Assembly: GCF_900091615.1 (NCBI RefSeq)
Contig: NZ_FMIA01000002.1
Location: 1,488,001-1,552,000 of the forward strand
Source: Micromonospora yangpuensis
Lineage (GTDB): Bacteria; Actinomycetota; Actinomycetes; Mycobacteriales; Micromonosporaceae
Direction of reading: 5' to 3'
Length of the DNA: 64,000 nucleotides
In this document: in pieces, positions 49,572 through 58,474 of the stretch
Layout of the letters: the number at the start of each line of letters is the position of its first letter
How positions within the stretch are numbered: position 1 is the stretch's first letter
Translations under genes and position numbers: made by a program
Notes under the pieces: model-generated
The model's database searches: none
Told to the model about the DNA's origin: nothing
What the model saw: only the letters and a program-made list of their open reading frames with translations

Positions 49572-51113
49572 TCAATCAAGCGTCCCGACTTCCCGCTCGA
49601 TGGCGGCCCGCAGGTCGGGACCGCGTACCACCTGCCGGGCCGCCTCCAGTAGCGGGGCGAGGAAGACGTCCGGGCCCGGCTCGCCCAGCACCCCGCCGAG
49701 CGCGGCCAGCGCCGCCCGCCCGGCCGGCGACGGGGTAAGCGGGGCGCGCAGTTGCAGACCGCGTATGGCGGCCAGCAGCTCGACCGCGAGCAGGCTGGTC
49801 AGGTTGTCCAGCACGGTCCGCAGCTTCTTGGTCGCCGCCCAGCCCATCGAGACGTGGTCCTCCTGCATGCCGCTGGTGGGCAGCGAGTCGACCGAGGCGG
49901 GAGCGGCCAGCCGCCGGTTCTCCGCGACGATGCCGGCGGCGGTGTACTGGGCGATCATCAGCCCGGAGTTCACCCCGGCGTCGGGGGAGAGGAACGCCGG
50001 CAGGTCCCGGTTGCGGGTCACGTCCAGCAGCCGGTCCACCCGCCGCTCGGCCATCGCCCCCACCTCGGCGGCGGCGATGGCCAGGTAGTCGGCGGCGAAG
50101 CCGAGCGGCGCACCGTGGAAGTTCCCGGTCGACTCGACCCGGCCGTCCGGCAGCACCACCGGGTTGTCCACCACGGAGCGCAGCTCCCGGTCGGCCACCG
50201 TACGGACGAAGTCCAGGGTGTCCCGGGCCGCCCCGGCCACCTGCGGCGCACACCGCATCGAGTACGCGTCCTGCACGGCGTGCGCCAGGTCGTCGCGGTG
50301 CGAGTCCATCACCCGGGAGTCCTGCAGCAGCCGGTGGATGTTCGCCGCCGAGACCGCCTGCCCGGGATGCGGTCGGATGGCGTGCAGCTCCGGCAGGAAG
50401 GGCCGCTCCGAACCGAGCATCGCCTCGACGGCCAGGGCGGCGGTGACGTCGGCCATGGTGAACAGGTGCGCCGCGTCGTGGCCGGCCAGCAGCAGCATGC
50501 CGAGCATCCCGTCGGTGCCGTTGATCAGCGCCAGCCCCTCCTTGGCGGCCAGCTCGACCGGGGCGAGCCCGGCGGCGCGCAGCGCGTCGGCGGCGTCGAT
50601 CCGTTCACCTGCCGGACCGAGCACCCAGCCCTCGCCGAGCAGCGCCAGCGCGCAGTGCGCCAACGGGGCCAGGTCGCCGGAGGCCCCGAGCGAGCCGTGC
50701 TCCGGCACCCACGGGGTGATCCCGTGGTTGAGCAGGTCGACCAGGGCCTCGGCGACCAGCGGTCGGACGCCGGAGCGGCCCAGCGCCAGCGACCGTACCC
50801 GCAGCAGCATCATCGCCCGGACCACCTCGCGCGGCATCGGCGCGCCCACCCCGGCGGCATGTGAGCGGATCAGCGCGTGCTGCAGCTCGGCCCGGCGTTG
50901 CGGGGCGACGAAGGTGTTCGCCAGCGCGCCGAAGCCGGTGGAGACCCCGTACACCGGGCGGCCGGCGGCCTCGATGCCGTCCACGATGGCCCGGCTGGTC
51001 GCCATCGCGGCGGTCGTGGCCGGATCGAGGACCACCGTGGCGTCGCCGCGGGCCACGGCGAGCACGTCGGCGGCCGAGACTCCGGTGGGGTGGATGGTGA
51101 CGTGCGTGTTCAT
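49572..51113 (-). CDS. hutH: Histidine ammonia-lyase
   Basis: A 513-residue enzyme turning histidine into urocanate and ammonia, step one of histidine breakdown. The MIO cofactor triad Ala-Ser-Gly lies in [29 protein letters not shown] (Tyr of the active site), [20 protein letters not shown] and [13 protein letters not shown] are family motifs. ATG 51113 overlaps the hutI stop (ATGA). It is the last gene of the hut operon even though it acts first. The longer open frame upstream is a shadow of hutI. Confidence 0.97.
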   Translation of the reverse strand: MNTHVTIHPTGVSAADVLAVARGDATVVLDPATTAAMATSRAIVDGIEAAGRPVYGVSTGFGALANTFVAPQRRAELQHALIRSHAAGVGAPMPREVVRAMMLLRVRSLALGRSGVRPLVAEALVDLLNHGITPWVPEHGSLGASGDLAPLAHCALALLGEGWVLGPAGERIDAADALRAAGLAPVELAAKEGLALINGTDGMLGMLLLAGHDAAHLFTMADVTAALAVEAMLGSERPFLPELHAIRPHPGQAVSAANIHRLLQDSRVMDSHRDDLAHAVQDAYSMRCAPQVAGAARDTLDFVRTVADRELRSVVDNPVVLPDGRVESTGNFHGAPLGFAADYLAIAAAEVGAMAERRVDRLLDVTRNRDLPAFLSPDAGVNSGLMIAQYTAAGIVAENRRLAAPASVDSLPTSGMQEDHVSMGWAATKKLRTVLDNLTSLLAVELLAAIRGLQLRAPLTPSPAGRAALAALGGVLGEPGPDVFLAPLLEAARQVVRGPDLRAAIEREVGTLD

Positions 51114-52303
51114 CGTGGGACTCCGTCGTGCAGGACCTGGCGGACCAACGGGACACCGGGCCGGTAGGCCAGGTGCAGGTGCGAGGGGGCGTCGAGGATC
51201 ATCAGGTCGGCCCGGGCGCCGGGGCGCAGCACCCCGACGTCGGTGCGGCGCAGCGCCCGCGCGCCACCGGCGGTCGCCGCCCACACCGCCTCCGCCGGGG
51301 TCATGCCCATCTCGCGTACGGCCAGCGCCACGCAGAACGGCATCGACGAGGTGTACGACGAGCCGGGGTTGCAGTCGGTGGCCAACGCGACGGTGATCCC
51401 CGCGTCGAGCAGCCGCCGGGCGTCCGGGTAGGGCGACCGGGTGGAGAACTCGGCCCCCGGCAGCAGGGTCGCCACGGTGGTGGTGCCGGTGCGGTCCGGC
51501 CCGGCGGTCGAGGCGAGCGCGTCGACGTCGGCGTCGGTCAGGTGGGTGCAGTGGTCGACGCTGGCCGCGCCCAGCTCCACCCCGAGCCGTACCCCGGGTC
51601 CGGGGCCGAGCTGGTTGGCGTGCAGCCGGACGCCCAGCCCGGCGGCCTGCCCGCAGGTGAGGATCGCCCGGGCGTGGTCGGCGTCGAAGGCGCCCCGCTC
51701 GCAGAACACGTCGATCCAGCGGGCGTACGGCGCGGCGGCGCGCAGCATCGGCCCGCACACCAGCCCGACGTAGTCGTCCGGGCGGTCGGCGTACTCGGTG
51801 GGGACCACGTGTGCGCCGAGGAAGGTGGTGTCCCCGGTCACCTCGCCGGCGATGCGCAGCGACCGGACCTCGTCGGCGACCGTGAGGCCGTACCCACTCT
51901 TGATCTCGATGGTGGTGGTGCCCTGGCGCAGCGCCTCCGCGCGCAGCCGGCGCACGGTGGCCCGGAGTTCGTCGTCGCCGGCCGCCCGGGTCGCGCCCAC
52001 GGTGGTCCTGATGCCGCCGCCGGTGTACGGGCGGCCGGCCATCCGGGCGGCGAACTCGACGGCCCGGTCCCCGGCGAAGACCAGGTGCGCGTGGCTGTCC
52101 ACGAAGCCGGGCAGCACGGCGGCCCCCTCGGCGTCGATCCGGTGGTCGGCGGCGGGCGCGTCCCGGGCCGGCCCGATCCAGACCACCCGGCCCGCCTCGA
52201 CCAGCAGCGCCACGTTCCGGCGGATGCCGAGTGGGCCACCGGTACCGCTGTCGGCCACGTTGGTGACCAGCTCACCGATCCGGTCGACAAGCAGGCTGCT
52301 CAT
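51110..52303 (-). CDS. hutI: Imidazolonepropionase
   Basis: A 397-residue amidohydrolase that opens 4-imidazolone-5-propionate to N-formimino-glutamate, step three of the pathway. Metal ligands: [12 protein letters not shown] (HxH), a His in FLGAHVVP, a His in VRLHANQL and Asp in [24 protein letters not shown] is a further family motif. ATG 52303. The gap to hutF (180 nt) holds a 27-bp tandem repeat. Confidence 0.96.
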   Translation of the reverse strand: MSSLLVDRIGELVTNVADSGTGGPLGIRRNVALLVEAGRVVWIGPARDAPAADHRIDAEGAAVLPGFVDSHAHLVFAGDRAVEFAARMAGRPYTGGGIRTTVGATRAAGDDELRATVRRLRAEALRQGTTTIEIKSGYGLTVADEVRSLRIAGEVTGDTTFLGAHVVPTEYADRPDDYVGLVCGPMLRAAAPYARWIDVFCERGAFDADHARAILTCGQAAGLGVRLHANQLGPGPGVRLGVELGAASVDHCTHLTDADVDALASTAGPDRTGTTTVATLLPGAEFSTRSPYPDARRLLDAGITVALATDCNPGSSYTSSMPFCVALAVREMGMTPAEAVWAATAGGARALRRTDVGVLRPGARADLMILDAPSHLHLAYRPGVPLVRQVLHDGVPR

Positions 52304-52346
52304 CGCCCGCCCCCCTCGCCCGTCGCCCGGCCCGGGCCGACGGGCC

Positions 52347-52427
52347 CGGTCGCCCTGCGGGCCGGCCCGGTCCCGGTCGCTCTGCGGGCCGGCCCGGTCC
52401 CGGTCGCTCTGCGGGCCGGCCCGGTCC
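52347..52427. repeat. 27-bp tandem repeat, three copies, between hutF and hutI
   Basis: CGGTCGCYCTGCGGGCCGG units begin at 52347, 52374 and 52401. It lies in the intercistronic gap of the hut operon. The period is a multiple of three but no gene covers it. Confidence 0.9.
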
Positions 52428-52481
52428 CGGTGGCCGGCGGGGCCGGCCTGGTCGCGGCCGGCCGGGCCGGCGTACCCGCGG

Positions 52482-53984
52482 TCATCCGGTCACCTCGGCG
52501 ATGGCGGCGGAGAGTTCGCGCGGCACGTCGACGTGCAGGTGGCGGCCGTCGGCGACCACCGGCCGGCCGTCGACAAGCACGTGGGTGACGTCCGCCGCGC
52601 CCGCGGCGAAGAACACCCCGACCGGGGGTACGCCGGCGGTACGGACGCTGTCCAAACTGACCGTGACCAGGTCGGCGCGCCTGCCCACGGCGATCTGCCC
52701 GGCGTCGGTCCAGCCCAGCGCGGCGTGCCCGGCGACGCTGGCCGCCCGCAGCAGCGCGGCGGCCGGGAAGTGGCCCCGACGGCGGGTCCGCAGCCGCTCG
52801 TCCAGCTCCATCGCCCGGGCCTCCTCGAACGGGTCGACGACCGCGTGGCTGTCACTGCCCAGGCTCAGCGTGATGCCGGCGTCGACCATCCGGCTGGCCG
52901 GTCCGATCCCGTCGGCCAGGTCCCGTTCGGTGGTGGGGCAGAGGCAGACCCCGGTGCCGGACTCGCCGAGCAGGGTCAGGTCACCGCTGGTCAGGTGGGT
53001 GGCGTGGACGGCGGTCACGGTGGGTCCGAGCACCCCGTGCCGGGCCAGCAACCCGGTCGGGGTCAGCCCGTGCACCGACCGGCAGGCGTCGTTCTCGGCC
53101 GGCTGCTCGGAGAGGTGCACGTGCAGCGGCGAGCCCCGTTCGCGGGCCCAGGTCGCGACCGTGCCGAGTTGTGCGGCCGGCACCGCCCGTACCGAGTGCA
53201 CCGCCGCCCCCAGCCGGGCGTGCCCGGCTGACCCGGCCGGACCGGGTCCGTCACCGGCAGCTGACCCGGCCGGACCGGGTCCGTCACCGGCAGCGGCCCC
53301 GGCCGGACCGAGTCCGTCACCGGCAGCGGCCCCGGCCGGACCGGCGGCGTCGGGGGGCGCGGTGGTGCGGCTGGCCAGCGGGTGGGTCGAGAGACGGGCG
53401 GCCCAGCGGTCGGCGTCGCCGTCGCCGAACCGGCGCTGCACCCCGGCCAGCGGTGCCCCGTCGACATCGGCGGTCAGGTAGCAGGTGTCCAGCAGGGTGA
53501 TCCGGATGCCGGCCTGCGCGGCGGCCTCGACAAGCGCCGCGCCCATCGCGTTCGGATCGGCGTACGGGGTGCCGTCCGGGCCGTGGTGCAGGTAGTGGAA
53601 CTCGCCCACGCAGGTGATCCCGGCCAGCGCCAGCTCGGCGTAGACCGCCCGGGCCAGCGCCAGGTAGCGCTCCGGGTCGAGGCGGGCGGCCACCGCGTAC
53701 ATCTGGTCGCGCCAGGTCCAGAAGTCACCCCGGCCACCGTGGGTACGCCCGCGCAGCGCCCGGTGGAAGGCGTGCGAGTGGGTGTCGGCCAGCCCCGGCA
53801 GGGTGAGCCCGGGCAGTCGGACCGCGTCGGCGTACACCTCGACCCCGGTGGTCAGGCCGCCGTCGCCGGTCAGCCGGGTGACCCCGGTGATCCGGCCGTC
53901 GGCGGTCTCGATCAGCACGTCGGGGGTGGGTTCGGCCCGGTCGGGCAGCCAGGCGTACTCGGCGAGCCAGCGGGTCACGGTCAT
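52482..53984 (-). CDS. hutF: Formimidoylglutamate deiminase with repeat insertion
   Basis: A 500-residue zinc amidohydrolase converting N-formimino-glutamate to N-formyl-glutamate and ammonia. Metal ligands: [35 protein letters not shown] and [13 protein letters not shown]. Family members are about 450 residues. The excess comes from a 40-residue insert (around residues 212-252) of four 11-residue units like [11 protein letters not shown], coded by a 33-bp tandem repeat at 53227-53345, placed just before the strand leading to the first active-site loop of the second half (AVHSVRAVP). ATG 53984 overlaps the M20 gene stop (ATGA). Confidence 0.94.
   Translation of the reverse strand: MTVTRWLAEYAWLPDRAEPTPDVLIETADGRITGVTRLTGDGGLTTGVEVYADAVRLPGLTLPGLADTHSHAFHRALRGRTHGGRGDFWTWRDQMYAVAARLDPERYLALARAVYAELALAGITCVGEFHYLHHGPDGTPYADPNAMGAALVEAAAQAGIRITLLDTCYLTADVDGAPLAGVQRRFGDGDADRWAARLSTHPLASRTTAPPDAAGPAGAAAGDGLGPAGAAAGDGPGPAGSAAGDGPGPAGSAGHARLGAAVHSVRAVPAAQLGTVATWARERGSPLHVHLSEQPAENDACRSVHGLTPTGLLARHGVLGPTVTAVHATHLTSGDLTLLGESGTGVCLCPTTERDLADGIGPASRMVDAGITLSLGSDSHAVVDPFEEARAMELDERLRTRRRGHFPAAALLRAASVAGHAALGWTDAGQIAVGRRADLVTVSLDSVRTAGVPPVGVFFAAGAADVTHVLVDGRPVVADGRHLHVDVPRELSAAIAEVTG
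53227..53345 (-). repeat. 33-bp in-frame tandem repeat inside hutF
   Basis: Units start at 53227, 53260, 53293 and 53326, each with CCGGCCGGACCGRGTCCGTC. They code for Gly/Ala/Pro-rich 11-residue repeats. Confidence 0.9.
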
Positions 53985-55150
53985 CGGGTCAGCTCCGTCA
54001 GGACCCGGGCCAGGGCGGTGACCCCGGCGGCGCAGTCGGCGTCGGTGGCGGTCTCGGCCGGGGAGTGGGACACCCCGGTCGGGTTGCGGACGAAGAGCAT
54101 CGCCGTGGGCAGGTGCCCGGCGAGCACCCCGGCGTCGTGGCCGGCCGCGGTGGGCAGCACCGGGGCGGCCAGCAGCCGGGCCAGTCGGGTACCCAGGCGG
54201 TCGTCGAAGGTGACCAGCGGGGTGGCCGACTCCTCGGTCACCCGTACCTCGGTGCCGTCGCGGCGGGCCCGCTCGGCGGCCTTGGCGGCGACCGCCTCGA
54301 CCAGCGCGTCCAGGGTCTCCTGGTCGGCGGCGCGTGCGTCCAACCAGCCGGTCACCGTCGACGGGACGGCGTTGGTGGCGTTCGGCTCGACCCGGACCCG
54401 GCCGACGGTGGCGTGCGCGCCGCGCAGCCGGGCCTCCTTGTTCGCCGCGAGCACGGTGAACGCGTAGGTGAGCATCGGGTCGCGGCGGTCGGCCATCCGG
54501 GTCGTACCGGCGTGGTTGGCCTCGCCGTGGACGTCGAAGCGCCACCGGCCGTGCGGCCAGATCGCCTCGGCGACCGCGACCGGCGCGTCCCGCTCGACGA
54601 GCGCCCGGCCCTGCTCCACGTGCAGCTCCACGAAGGACGAGAAGCCGGCCAGCAGGTCGGGTCGGGCCCCGACCGGCGCCTGGCCCAGCGCCTCGGCGAA
54701 GCTCACCCCGGCCGCGTCGCGCAGCCCGGCCGCGCGGTCGACCTCGATCGCCCCGGTGAGCAGCCTCGACCCCAGACACGGTACGCCGAACCGGGCCCCC
54801 TCCTCCTCGACGAAGGCGGCCACCACCACCGGCCGGGTGGGGGTGACCCCGGCGGCGCGCAGCTCGTCGACGGCGAGGAACGCGCTGACGATGCCGAGCG
54901 GACCGTCGTACCCGCCGCCGTGCGGCACCGAGTCGAAGTGGCTGCCGACGAGCACCGCGTCGACGGCGTCCGGGTCACCCCAGCGGGCGAGCAGGTTGCC
55001 GTTGCCGTCCTCGGTGACCGCCAGCCCCCGCCGCCGGGCCTGCTCCCGGAACCAGTCCCGCAACGCCAGCTCGGCCGCGCCGAGGGCGTACCGCAGGTAC
55101 CCGCCGCTGCCCGGGTCCCGCCCGATCGCCGCGATCTCGTCCCACAACAC
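53981..55150 (-). CDS. M20 family amidohydrolase (allantoate/N-carbamoyl amidohydrolase-like), likely last hut step
   Basis: A 389-residue di-zinc hydrolase. VLVGSHFDSVPHGGGYDGPLG has the first ligands, EEEGARFGVPCLGSR the bridging Glu and VELHVEQGRALV another His. HDAGVLAG carries the last His. The family splits C-N bonds of allantoate, N-carbamoyl amino acids or ureidoglycolate. Inside a hut operon that has hutF but no hutG, it may deformylate N-formyl-glutamate (inference). The start is the GTG at 55150; longer frames would start inside the hairpin repeat. The stop overlaps hutF. Confidence 0.88.
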   Translation of the reverse strand: MLWDEIAAIGRDPGSGGYLRYALGAAELALRDWFREQARRRGLAVTEDGNGNLLARWGDPDAVDAVLVGSHFDSVPHGGGYDGPLGIVSAFLAVDELRAAGVTPTRPVVVAAFVEEEGARFGVPCLGSRLLTGAIEVDRAAGLRDAAGVSFAEALGQAPVGARPDLLAGFSSFVELHVEQGRALVERDAPVAVAEAIWPHGRWRFDVHGEANHAGTTRMADRRDPMLTYAFTVLAANKEARLRGAHATVGRVRVEPNATNAVPSTVTGWLDARAADQETLDALVEAVAAKAAERARRDGTEVRVTEESATPLVTFDDRLGTRLARLLAAPVLPTAAGHDAGVLAGHLPTAMLFVRNPTGVSHSPAETATDADCAAGVTALARVLTELTR

Positions 55151-55159
55151 ACGGAACCT

Positions 55160-55213
55160 GTAAGGAAGGGACCCTTCCACAACAGAATGCGATAACAAGG
55201 GGCCCTTCCTTAC
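55160..55213. repeat. Dispersed hairpin repeat, copy C, inside the hut operon
   Basis: Arms GTAAGGAAGGGACCCTT (55160 on) and AAGGGGCCCTTCCTTAC (55197-55213) match copies A and B. The TAA in the arm is the stop codon of hutU (55212-55210). The repeat ends 10 nt before the start of the M20 gene, so it separates two genes of one operon. Confidence 0.88.
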
Positions 55214-56853
55214 TCCGCCATGGGGATGCGGACGTCGGGGTGGGGGGTCGGGTAGCCGGCGTCGACGTGGCGGATCACGCCCATCGCCGGGTCGTTGGTG
55301 AGTACCCGTTCGATCTTCTGGCCGGCCAGCGCGGTGCCGTCGGCGACGCAGACCTGCCCGGCGTGCAGGGACCGGCCGATGCCTACCCCGCCGCCGTGGT
55401 GCAGGGAGACCCAGGACGCCCCGCTTGCGGTGTTGACCAGGGCGTTGAGCAGCGGCCAGTCGGCGATCGCGTCGGAGCCGTCGGCCATCGCCTCGGTCTC
55501 CCGGTACGGGCTGGCCACGCTGCCGCAGTCCAGGTGGTCGCGGCCGATGACCACCGGTGCGGAGAGTTCACCCGAGGCGACCATCTCGTTGAAGCGCACC
55601 CCCGCCCGGTCCCGTTCGCCGTAGCCCAGCCAGCAGATCCGGGCGGGCAGCCCCTGGAACGCGACCCGTTCTCCGGCCAGCCGGATCCACCGGGCCAGGG
55701 ACTCGTTCTCCGGAAACAACTCCAGCACCGCCCGGTCGGTGGCGGCGATGTCGGCCGGATCCCCGGAGAGCGCCGCCCACCGGAACGGCCCCTTGCCCTC
55801 GCAGAACAACGGCCGGATGTACGCCGGCACGAAGCCGGGAAAGTCGAAGGCCCGCTGGTACCCGCCGAGCTGCGCCTCGCCCCGGATCGAGTTGCCGTAG
55901 TCGAAGACCTCGGCACCGGCGTCGAGGAAGCCCACCATCGCCTCGACGTGTTTCGCCATCGAGGCCCGCGCCCGGTCGGTGTACCCGGTCGGGTCGGCCG
56001 CCGCGAGGTCCCGGGCGTCGGCCAGCTCCACCCCCTCCGGCAGGTACGACAGCGGGTCGTGGGCGCTGGTCTGGTCGGTGACGATGTCGATCTCCACGCC
56101 CCGGCGCAGCAGCTCGGGGAAGACGGTGGCCGCGTTGCCGACCACGCCGACGCTGAGCGCCCGGCGGTCCCGTCTCGCGGCCGACGCCCGCGCCACCGCG
56201 TCGTCGAGGGAGTCGGCGACCTCGTCGAGGTACCGGTCGCGTACCCGGCGGTCCAGCCGGCTCCGGTCGACGTCGACGATGAGGCAGACGCCGCCGTTCA
56301 TGGTGACCGCGAGGGGCTGGGCCCCGCCCATCCCGCCGCAGCCGGCGGTCAGCGTCAGCGTGCCGGCCAGCGAGCCGGCCGGCCCGTCTCCGGTCAGCTT
56401 CGCGGCTACCGCGGCGAACGTCTCGTAGGTGCCCTGCAGGATGCCCTGGGTGCCGATGTAGATCCACGATCCGGCGGTCATCTGCCCGTACATGGTCAAC
56501 CCGAGCGACTCCAGCCGGCGGAACTCCGGCCAGGTGGCCCAGTCACCGACCAGGTTGGAGTTGGCCAGCAGCACCCGGGGCGCCCACTCGTGGGTGCGCA
56601 GCACGCCCACCGGCCGGCCGGACTGGACCAGCATCGTCTCGTCGTCGCGCAGCCCGGTCAGCGTCCGCACCAGGGCGTGGTAGGACGGCCAGTCCCGGGC
56701 CGCCCGCCCGGTGCCGCCGTACACCACCAGGTCGTCGGGGCGTTCGGCCACCTCGGGGTCGAGGTTGTTCATCAGCATCCGCAGCGCGGCCTCCTGCGGC
56801 CACCCCCGGGCGGTACGCGTGCTGCCACGCGCGGCGCGGACGGGCTCGGGCAT
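55210..56853 (-). CDS. hutU: Urocanate hydratase
   Basis: A 547-residue NAD-dependent enzyme adding water to urocanate to give imidazolone propionate. Family motifs: [22 protein letters not shown] at the start, [36 protein letters not shown] (NAD binding), [13 protein letters not shown] and [18 protein letters not shown] with the active-site Cys. Start: ATG 56853 with AGGAG six bases upstream, 12 nt after the regulator stop. Its stop codon lies in the repeat. Confidence 0.97.
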   Translation of the reverse strand: MPEPVRAARGSTRTARGWPQEAALRMLMNNLDPEVAERPDDLVVYGGTGRAARDWPSYHALVRTLTGLRDDETMLVQSGRPVGVLRTHEWAPRVLLANSNLVGDWATWPEFRRLESLGLTMYGQMTAGSWIYIGTQGILQGTYETFAAVAAKLTGDGPAGSLAGTLTLTAGCGGMGGAQPLAVTMNGGVCLIVDVDRSRLDRRVRDRYLDEVADSLDDAVARASAARRDRRALSVGVVGNAATVFPELLRRGVEIDIVTDQTSAHDPLSYLPEGVELADARDLAAADPTGYTDRARASMAKHVEAMVGFLDAGAEVFDYGNSIRGEAQLGGYQRAFDFPGFVPAYIRPLFCEGKGPFRWAALSGDPADIAATDRAVLELFPENESLARWIRLAGERVAFQGLPARICWLGYGERDRAGVRFNEMVASGELSAPVVIGRDHLDCGSVASPYRETEAMADGSDAIADWPLLNALVNTASGASWVSLHHGGGVGIGRSLHAGQVCVADGTALAGQKIERVLTNDPAMGVIRHVDAGYPTPHPDVRIPMAE

Positions 56854-56865
56854 GTCGGGCTCCTC

Positions 56866-57717
56866 TCAGCTGACGAACAACTGGCGGCGGGCGGCGGAGA
56901 CCTCGAACGCCTCCAGCCGGCGTTGGGTCTCGGCCGGTGCGGCGTCGCAGAGCGCCTGGAGCAGCACCATGGCCAGGGTCATCGGGGCGGTGTGCAGGTC
57001 GAAGACGAGTCCGGTGCCGACCCCGGCGGGCAGCACCAGGTCGGCGTGGTCGGTGGCGGGGCTGACCGGGGAGTCGGTGACCGCCACAATGGTCAGGCCG
57101 GCCGACCGGGCCTCGCGCAGCGCCTCGAAGGTCTCCCTGGGGTATCGCGGCAGGACCAGCGCCAGCAGGGCGTTCGCCCCGGCGTCGGCGGCCCGTTCCA
57201 GCCGGTCGGTGAGCAGGCTGCCGCCGGTGTCGAGCACCCGCACGTCCGGGTGCACCTTGGCGGCGAAGTAGGCGAAGTACGCCGCCAGCGGCGCGGCGGC
57301 CCGCAGGCCCAGCACCGGCAGCGGTCGGCTGGCGGCGAGCAGCCGACCGGCCTCGGCGATCCGGTCGGGGTCGGCGAGTTGGCCGGCGAGCCGGTCCAGG
57401 TTGCCGATCTCGGCGCGTACCGCCTGTTGCAGTTGGTTGCCGGTCCCGCCGGGCCGGCCGGTCGGCCCGGCGGTCAGCTCGCGCAACCGGCGACGCAGCG
57501 CCGGGTACCCGTCGTGGCCGAGGGCGGTGGCGAACCGGGTCACCGAGGGCTGGCTGACCCCGGCCAGCTCGGCGACCTCGGCGGCCGACAGGTAGCCGAC
57601 CGACGGGGCGTGCTGGACCAGGCAGTGCGCGATGCGCCGCTGGGTGGGGGTGAGCCGGACCCCCTCGAACAGGCCGAGGACCCGCTCGGTGGTCGCGCTG
57701 ACGGCTCCGTCATTCAT
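56866..57717 (-). CDS. MurR/RpiR-family transcription regulator of the hut operon
   Basis: A 283-residue regulator. N-terminal helix-turn-helix of the RpiR type (LTPTQRRIAHCLVQH, then LSAAEVAELAGVSQPSVTRF) and a C-terminal SIS domain (VLGLRAAAPLAAYFAYF, LVLPRYPRETFEAL) that binds phosphosugars in most relatives. In this place the inducer may be urocanate or another pathway product (inference). It is the first gene of the operon, with a leaderless promoter (TAGAGT six bases before ATG 57717). The palindrome TGAAAACTTTCA overlaps the promoter, so autorepression is likely. Confidence 0.9.
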   Translation of the reverse strand: MNDGAVSATTERVLGLFEGVRLTPTQRRIAHCLVQHAPSVGYLSAAEVAELAGVSQPSVTRFATALGHDGYPALRRRLRELTAGPTGRPGGTGNQLQQAVRAEIGNLDRLAGQLADPDRIAEAGRLLAASRPLPVLGLRAAAPLAAYFAYFAAKVHPDVRVLDTGGSLLTDRLERAADAGANALLALVLPRYPRETFEALREARSAGLTIVAVTDSPVSPATDHADLVLPAGVGTGLVFDLHTAPMTLAMVLLQALCDAAPAETQRRLEAFEVSAARRQLFVS

Positions 57718-57723
57718 GCCGAG

Positions 57724-57729
57724 ACTCTA
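57724..57729 (-). promoter_or_regulatory. -10 box TAGAGT of the hut operon, leaderless
   Basis: Leftward TAGAGT, spacer CTCGGC, then ATG 57717. The only clear promoter for six hut genes. Confidence 0.65.
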
Positions 57730-57733
57730 TGCA

Positions 57734-57745
57734 TGAAAACTTTCA
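57734..57745. promoter_or_regulatory. Predicted RpiR-type operator
   Basis: TGAAAACTTTCA (arms TGAAA/TTTCA) matches the TGAAA-N2-TTTCA form bound by many RpiR-family proteins. It lies 5 nt upstream of the -10 box, where a bound repressor blocks RNA polymerase. Confidence 0.65.
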
Positions 57746-57889
57746 CCCGGCAAGTGGTCGGGCCGTCCTGGCATCAACTGGGGGGTGGGTGCGTCAGGTG
57801 GACGCGTGCGTGCGGCTCGGGTGTGCCGTCCGTTGTGGCGGCTGGCCAACCGGGGGTCCCGATCAGCTCTCCACCGCGGAGCCCCACTG

Positions 57890-57960
57890 ATGTCTCGTCG
57901 CCCCATGCCTGCCGACCCGTCGATCGGTGATCGCATTCGGGCCCGTCGTGAGCTTTGGGG
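57890..57960 (+). pseudogene. Remnant of an XRE-type regulator gene (first 24 codons)
   Basis: ATG 57890 opens MSRRPMPADPSIGDRIRARR followed by ELWG. The phrase GDRIRARREL is the usual start of actinobacterial XRE-family regulators, which then continue with the helix-turn-helix. Here the similarity ends exactly where the 50-bp palindrome begins. The frame stays open to 58102 but is no longer regulator-like. So this looks like a truncated gene. Recognition rests on a short stretch. Confidence 0.45.
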
Positions 57961-58001
57961 AGGTCTGTGGTCGCCATGGCGACCACAGACCTCCCCAAAG
58001 C
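57952..58001. repeat. 50-bp perfect palindrome with no loop
   Basis: GCTTTGGGGAGGTCTGTGGT (57952-57971) continues to CGCCA (57976) and the next 25 bases are the exact complement in reverse, meeting at the central CCATGG. Such a sequence forms a very stable cruciform or RNA hairpin. It lies where the two gene remnants meet. Confidence 0.95.
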
Positions 58002-58202
58002 GGGTATGCGGCTCGTGCGCGGCCATGGTGAGGCCATCTGTCTGCTGCTTGACCTTCGAGAGGGGGTGCCGGCTGGCCCGGGCGGCAGCGGTACGCCCGT
58101 GACATCGTCCAGTCGCTTTCCGGGCGGCGGTGACGGGCGATGAGCAAGGCGGTGACCGAACTGGTGTCCCTGGTCGGTGCGTAGTCGCACGCGACGTACC
58201 AC
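58002..58202 (-). pseudogene. Leftward remnant of a small Cys-containing gene
   Basis: Reading leftward, TALLIARHRRPESDW is followed by TMSRAYRCRPGQPAP. This resembles, from memory, short metal-binding proteins encoded beside XRE regulators in Micromonospora-type genomes (RCRCGQPAPC form), but the second Cys is lost and the frame runs into the palindrome. No good start or stop was found, so it is probably decayed. Confidence 0.3.
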
Positions 58203-58474
58203 TTTCCCGTACGACCGCTTTGGGTGGTCTGTCGTGTACCTGTCTTATGGCGGTTGATCGCCTCAACCTGTAGTTGCTGGGCGCGATTGTTTGATGGTGT
58301 TGGTGTTCGCCGGCAGTGACGCCCGCACCGGACCCCGACGATCCACCGCAGCCCGGCTGACCGCCGACGGCCTCCGGGCCGACCGCCACGCCGCCGGCCT
58401 GCGGCCCGAAGTCATCGACGGCGGGTCTGCGCTCTGTACTATCCGCACGGCGGGGGCGAGCAGGAGGAGTGGGC

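Larger units (their letters stand above)
57746..58474. other. Gap of 730 bp with gene remnants and a long palindrome
   Basis: No intact gene is visible. It contains a regulator remnant (57890 on), a 50-bp perfect palindrome (57952-58001), a leftward remnant (58002-58202) and, near 58437-58442, a TACTAT -10-like box for the gene at 58475. Base composition is lower in GC around 58180-58310 than in the neighbouring genes. Confidence 0.65.

Noticed and set aside
55240..57930. An 896-codon open frame on the plus strand
   Set aside because: It is the antisense of hutU and its regulator, both with clear motifs on the other strand.
57952..58001. Terminal repeat of an insertion sequence
   Set aside because: No transposase frame, no second copy at a distance and no target-site duplication were found.
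57774..58202. A 142-codon minus-strand gene across the palindrome
   Set aside because: The frame reads through both palindrome arms and shows decayed, frame-shifted similarity only, so it is treated as a remnant.
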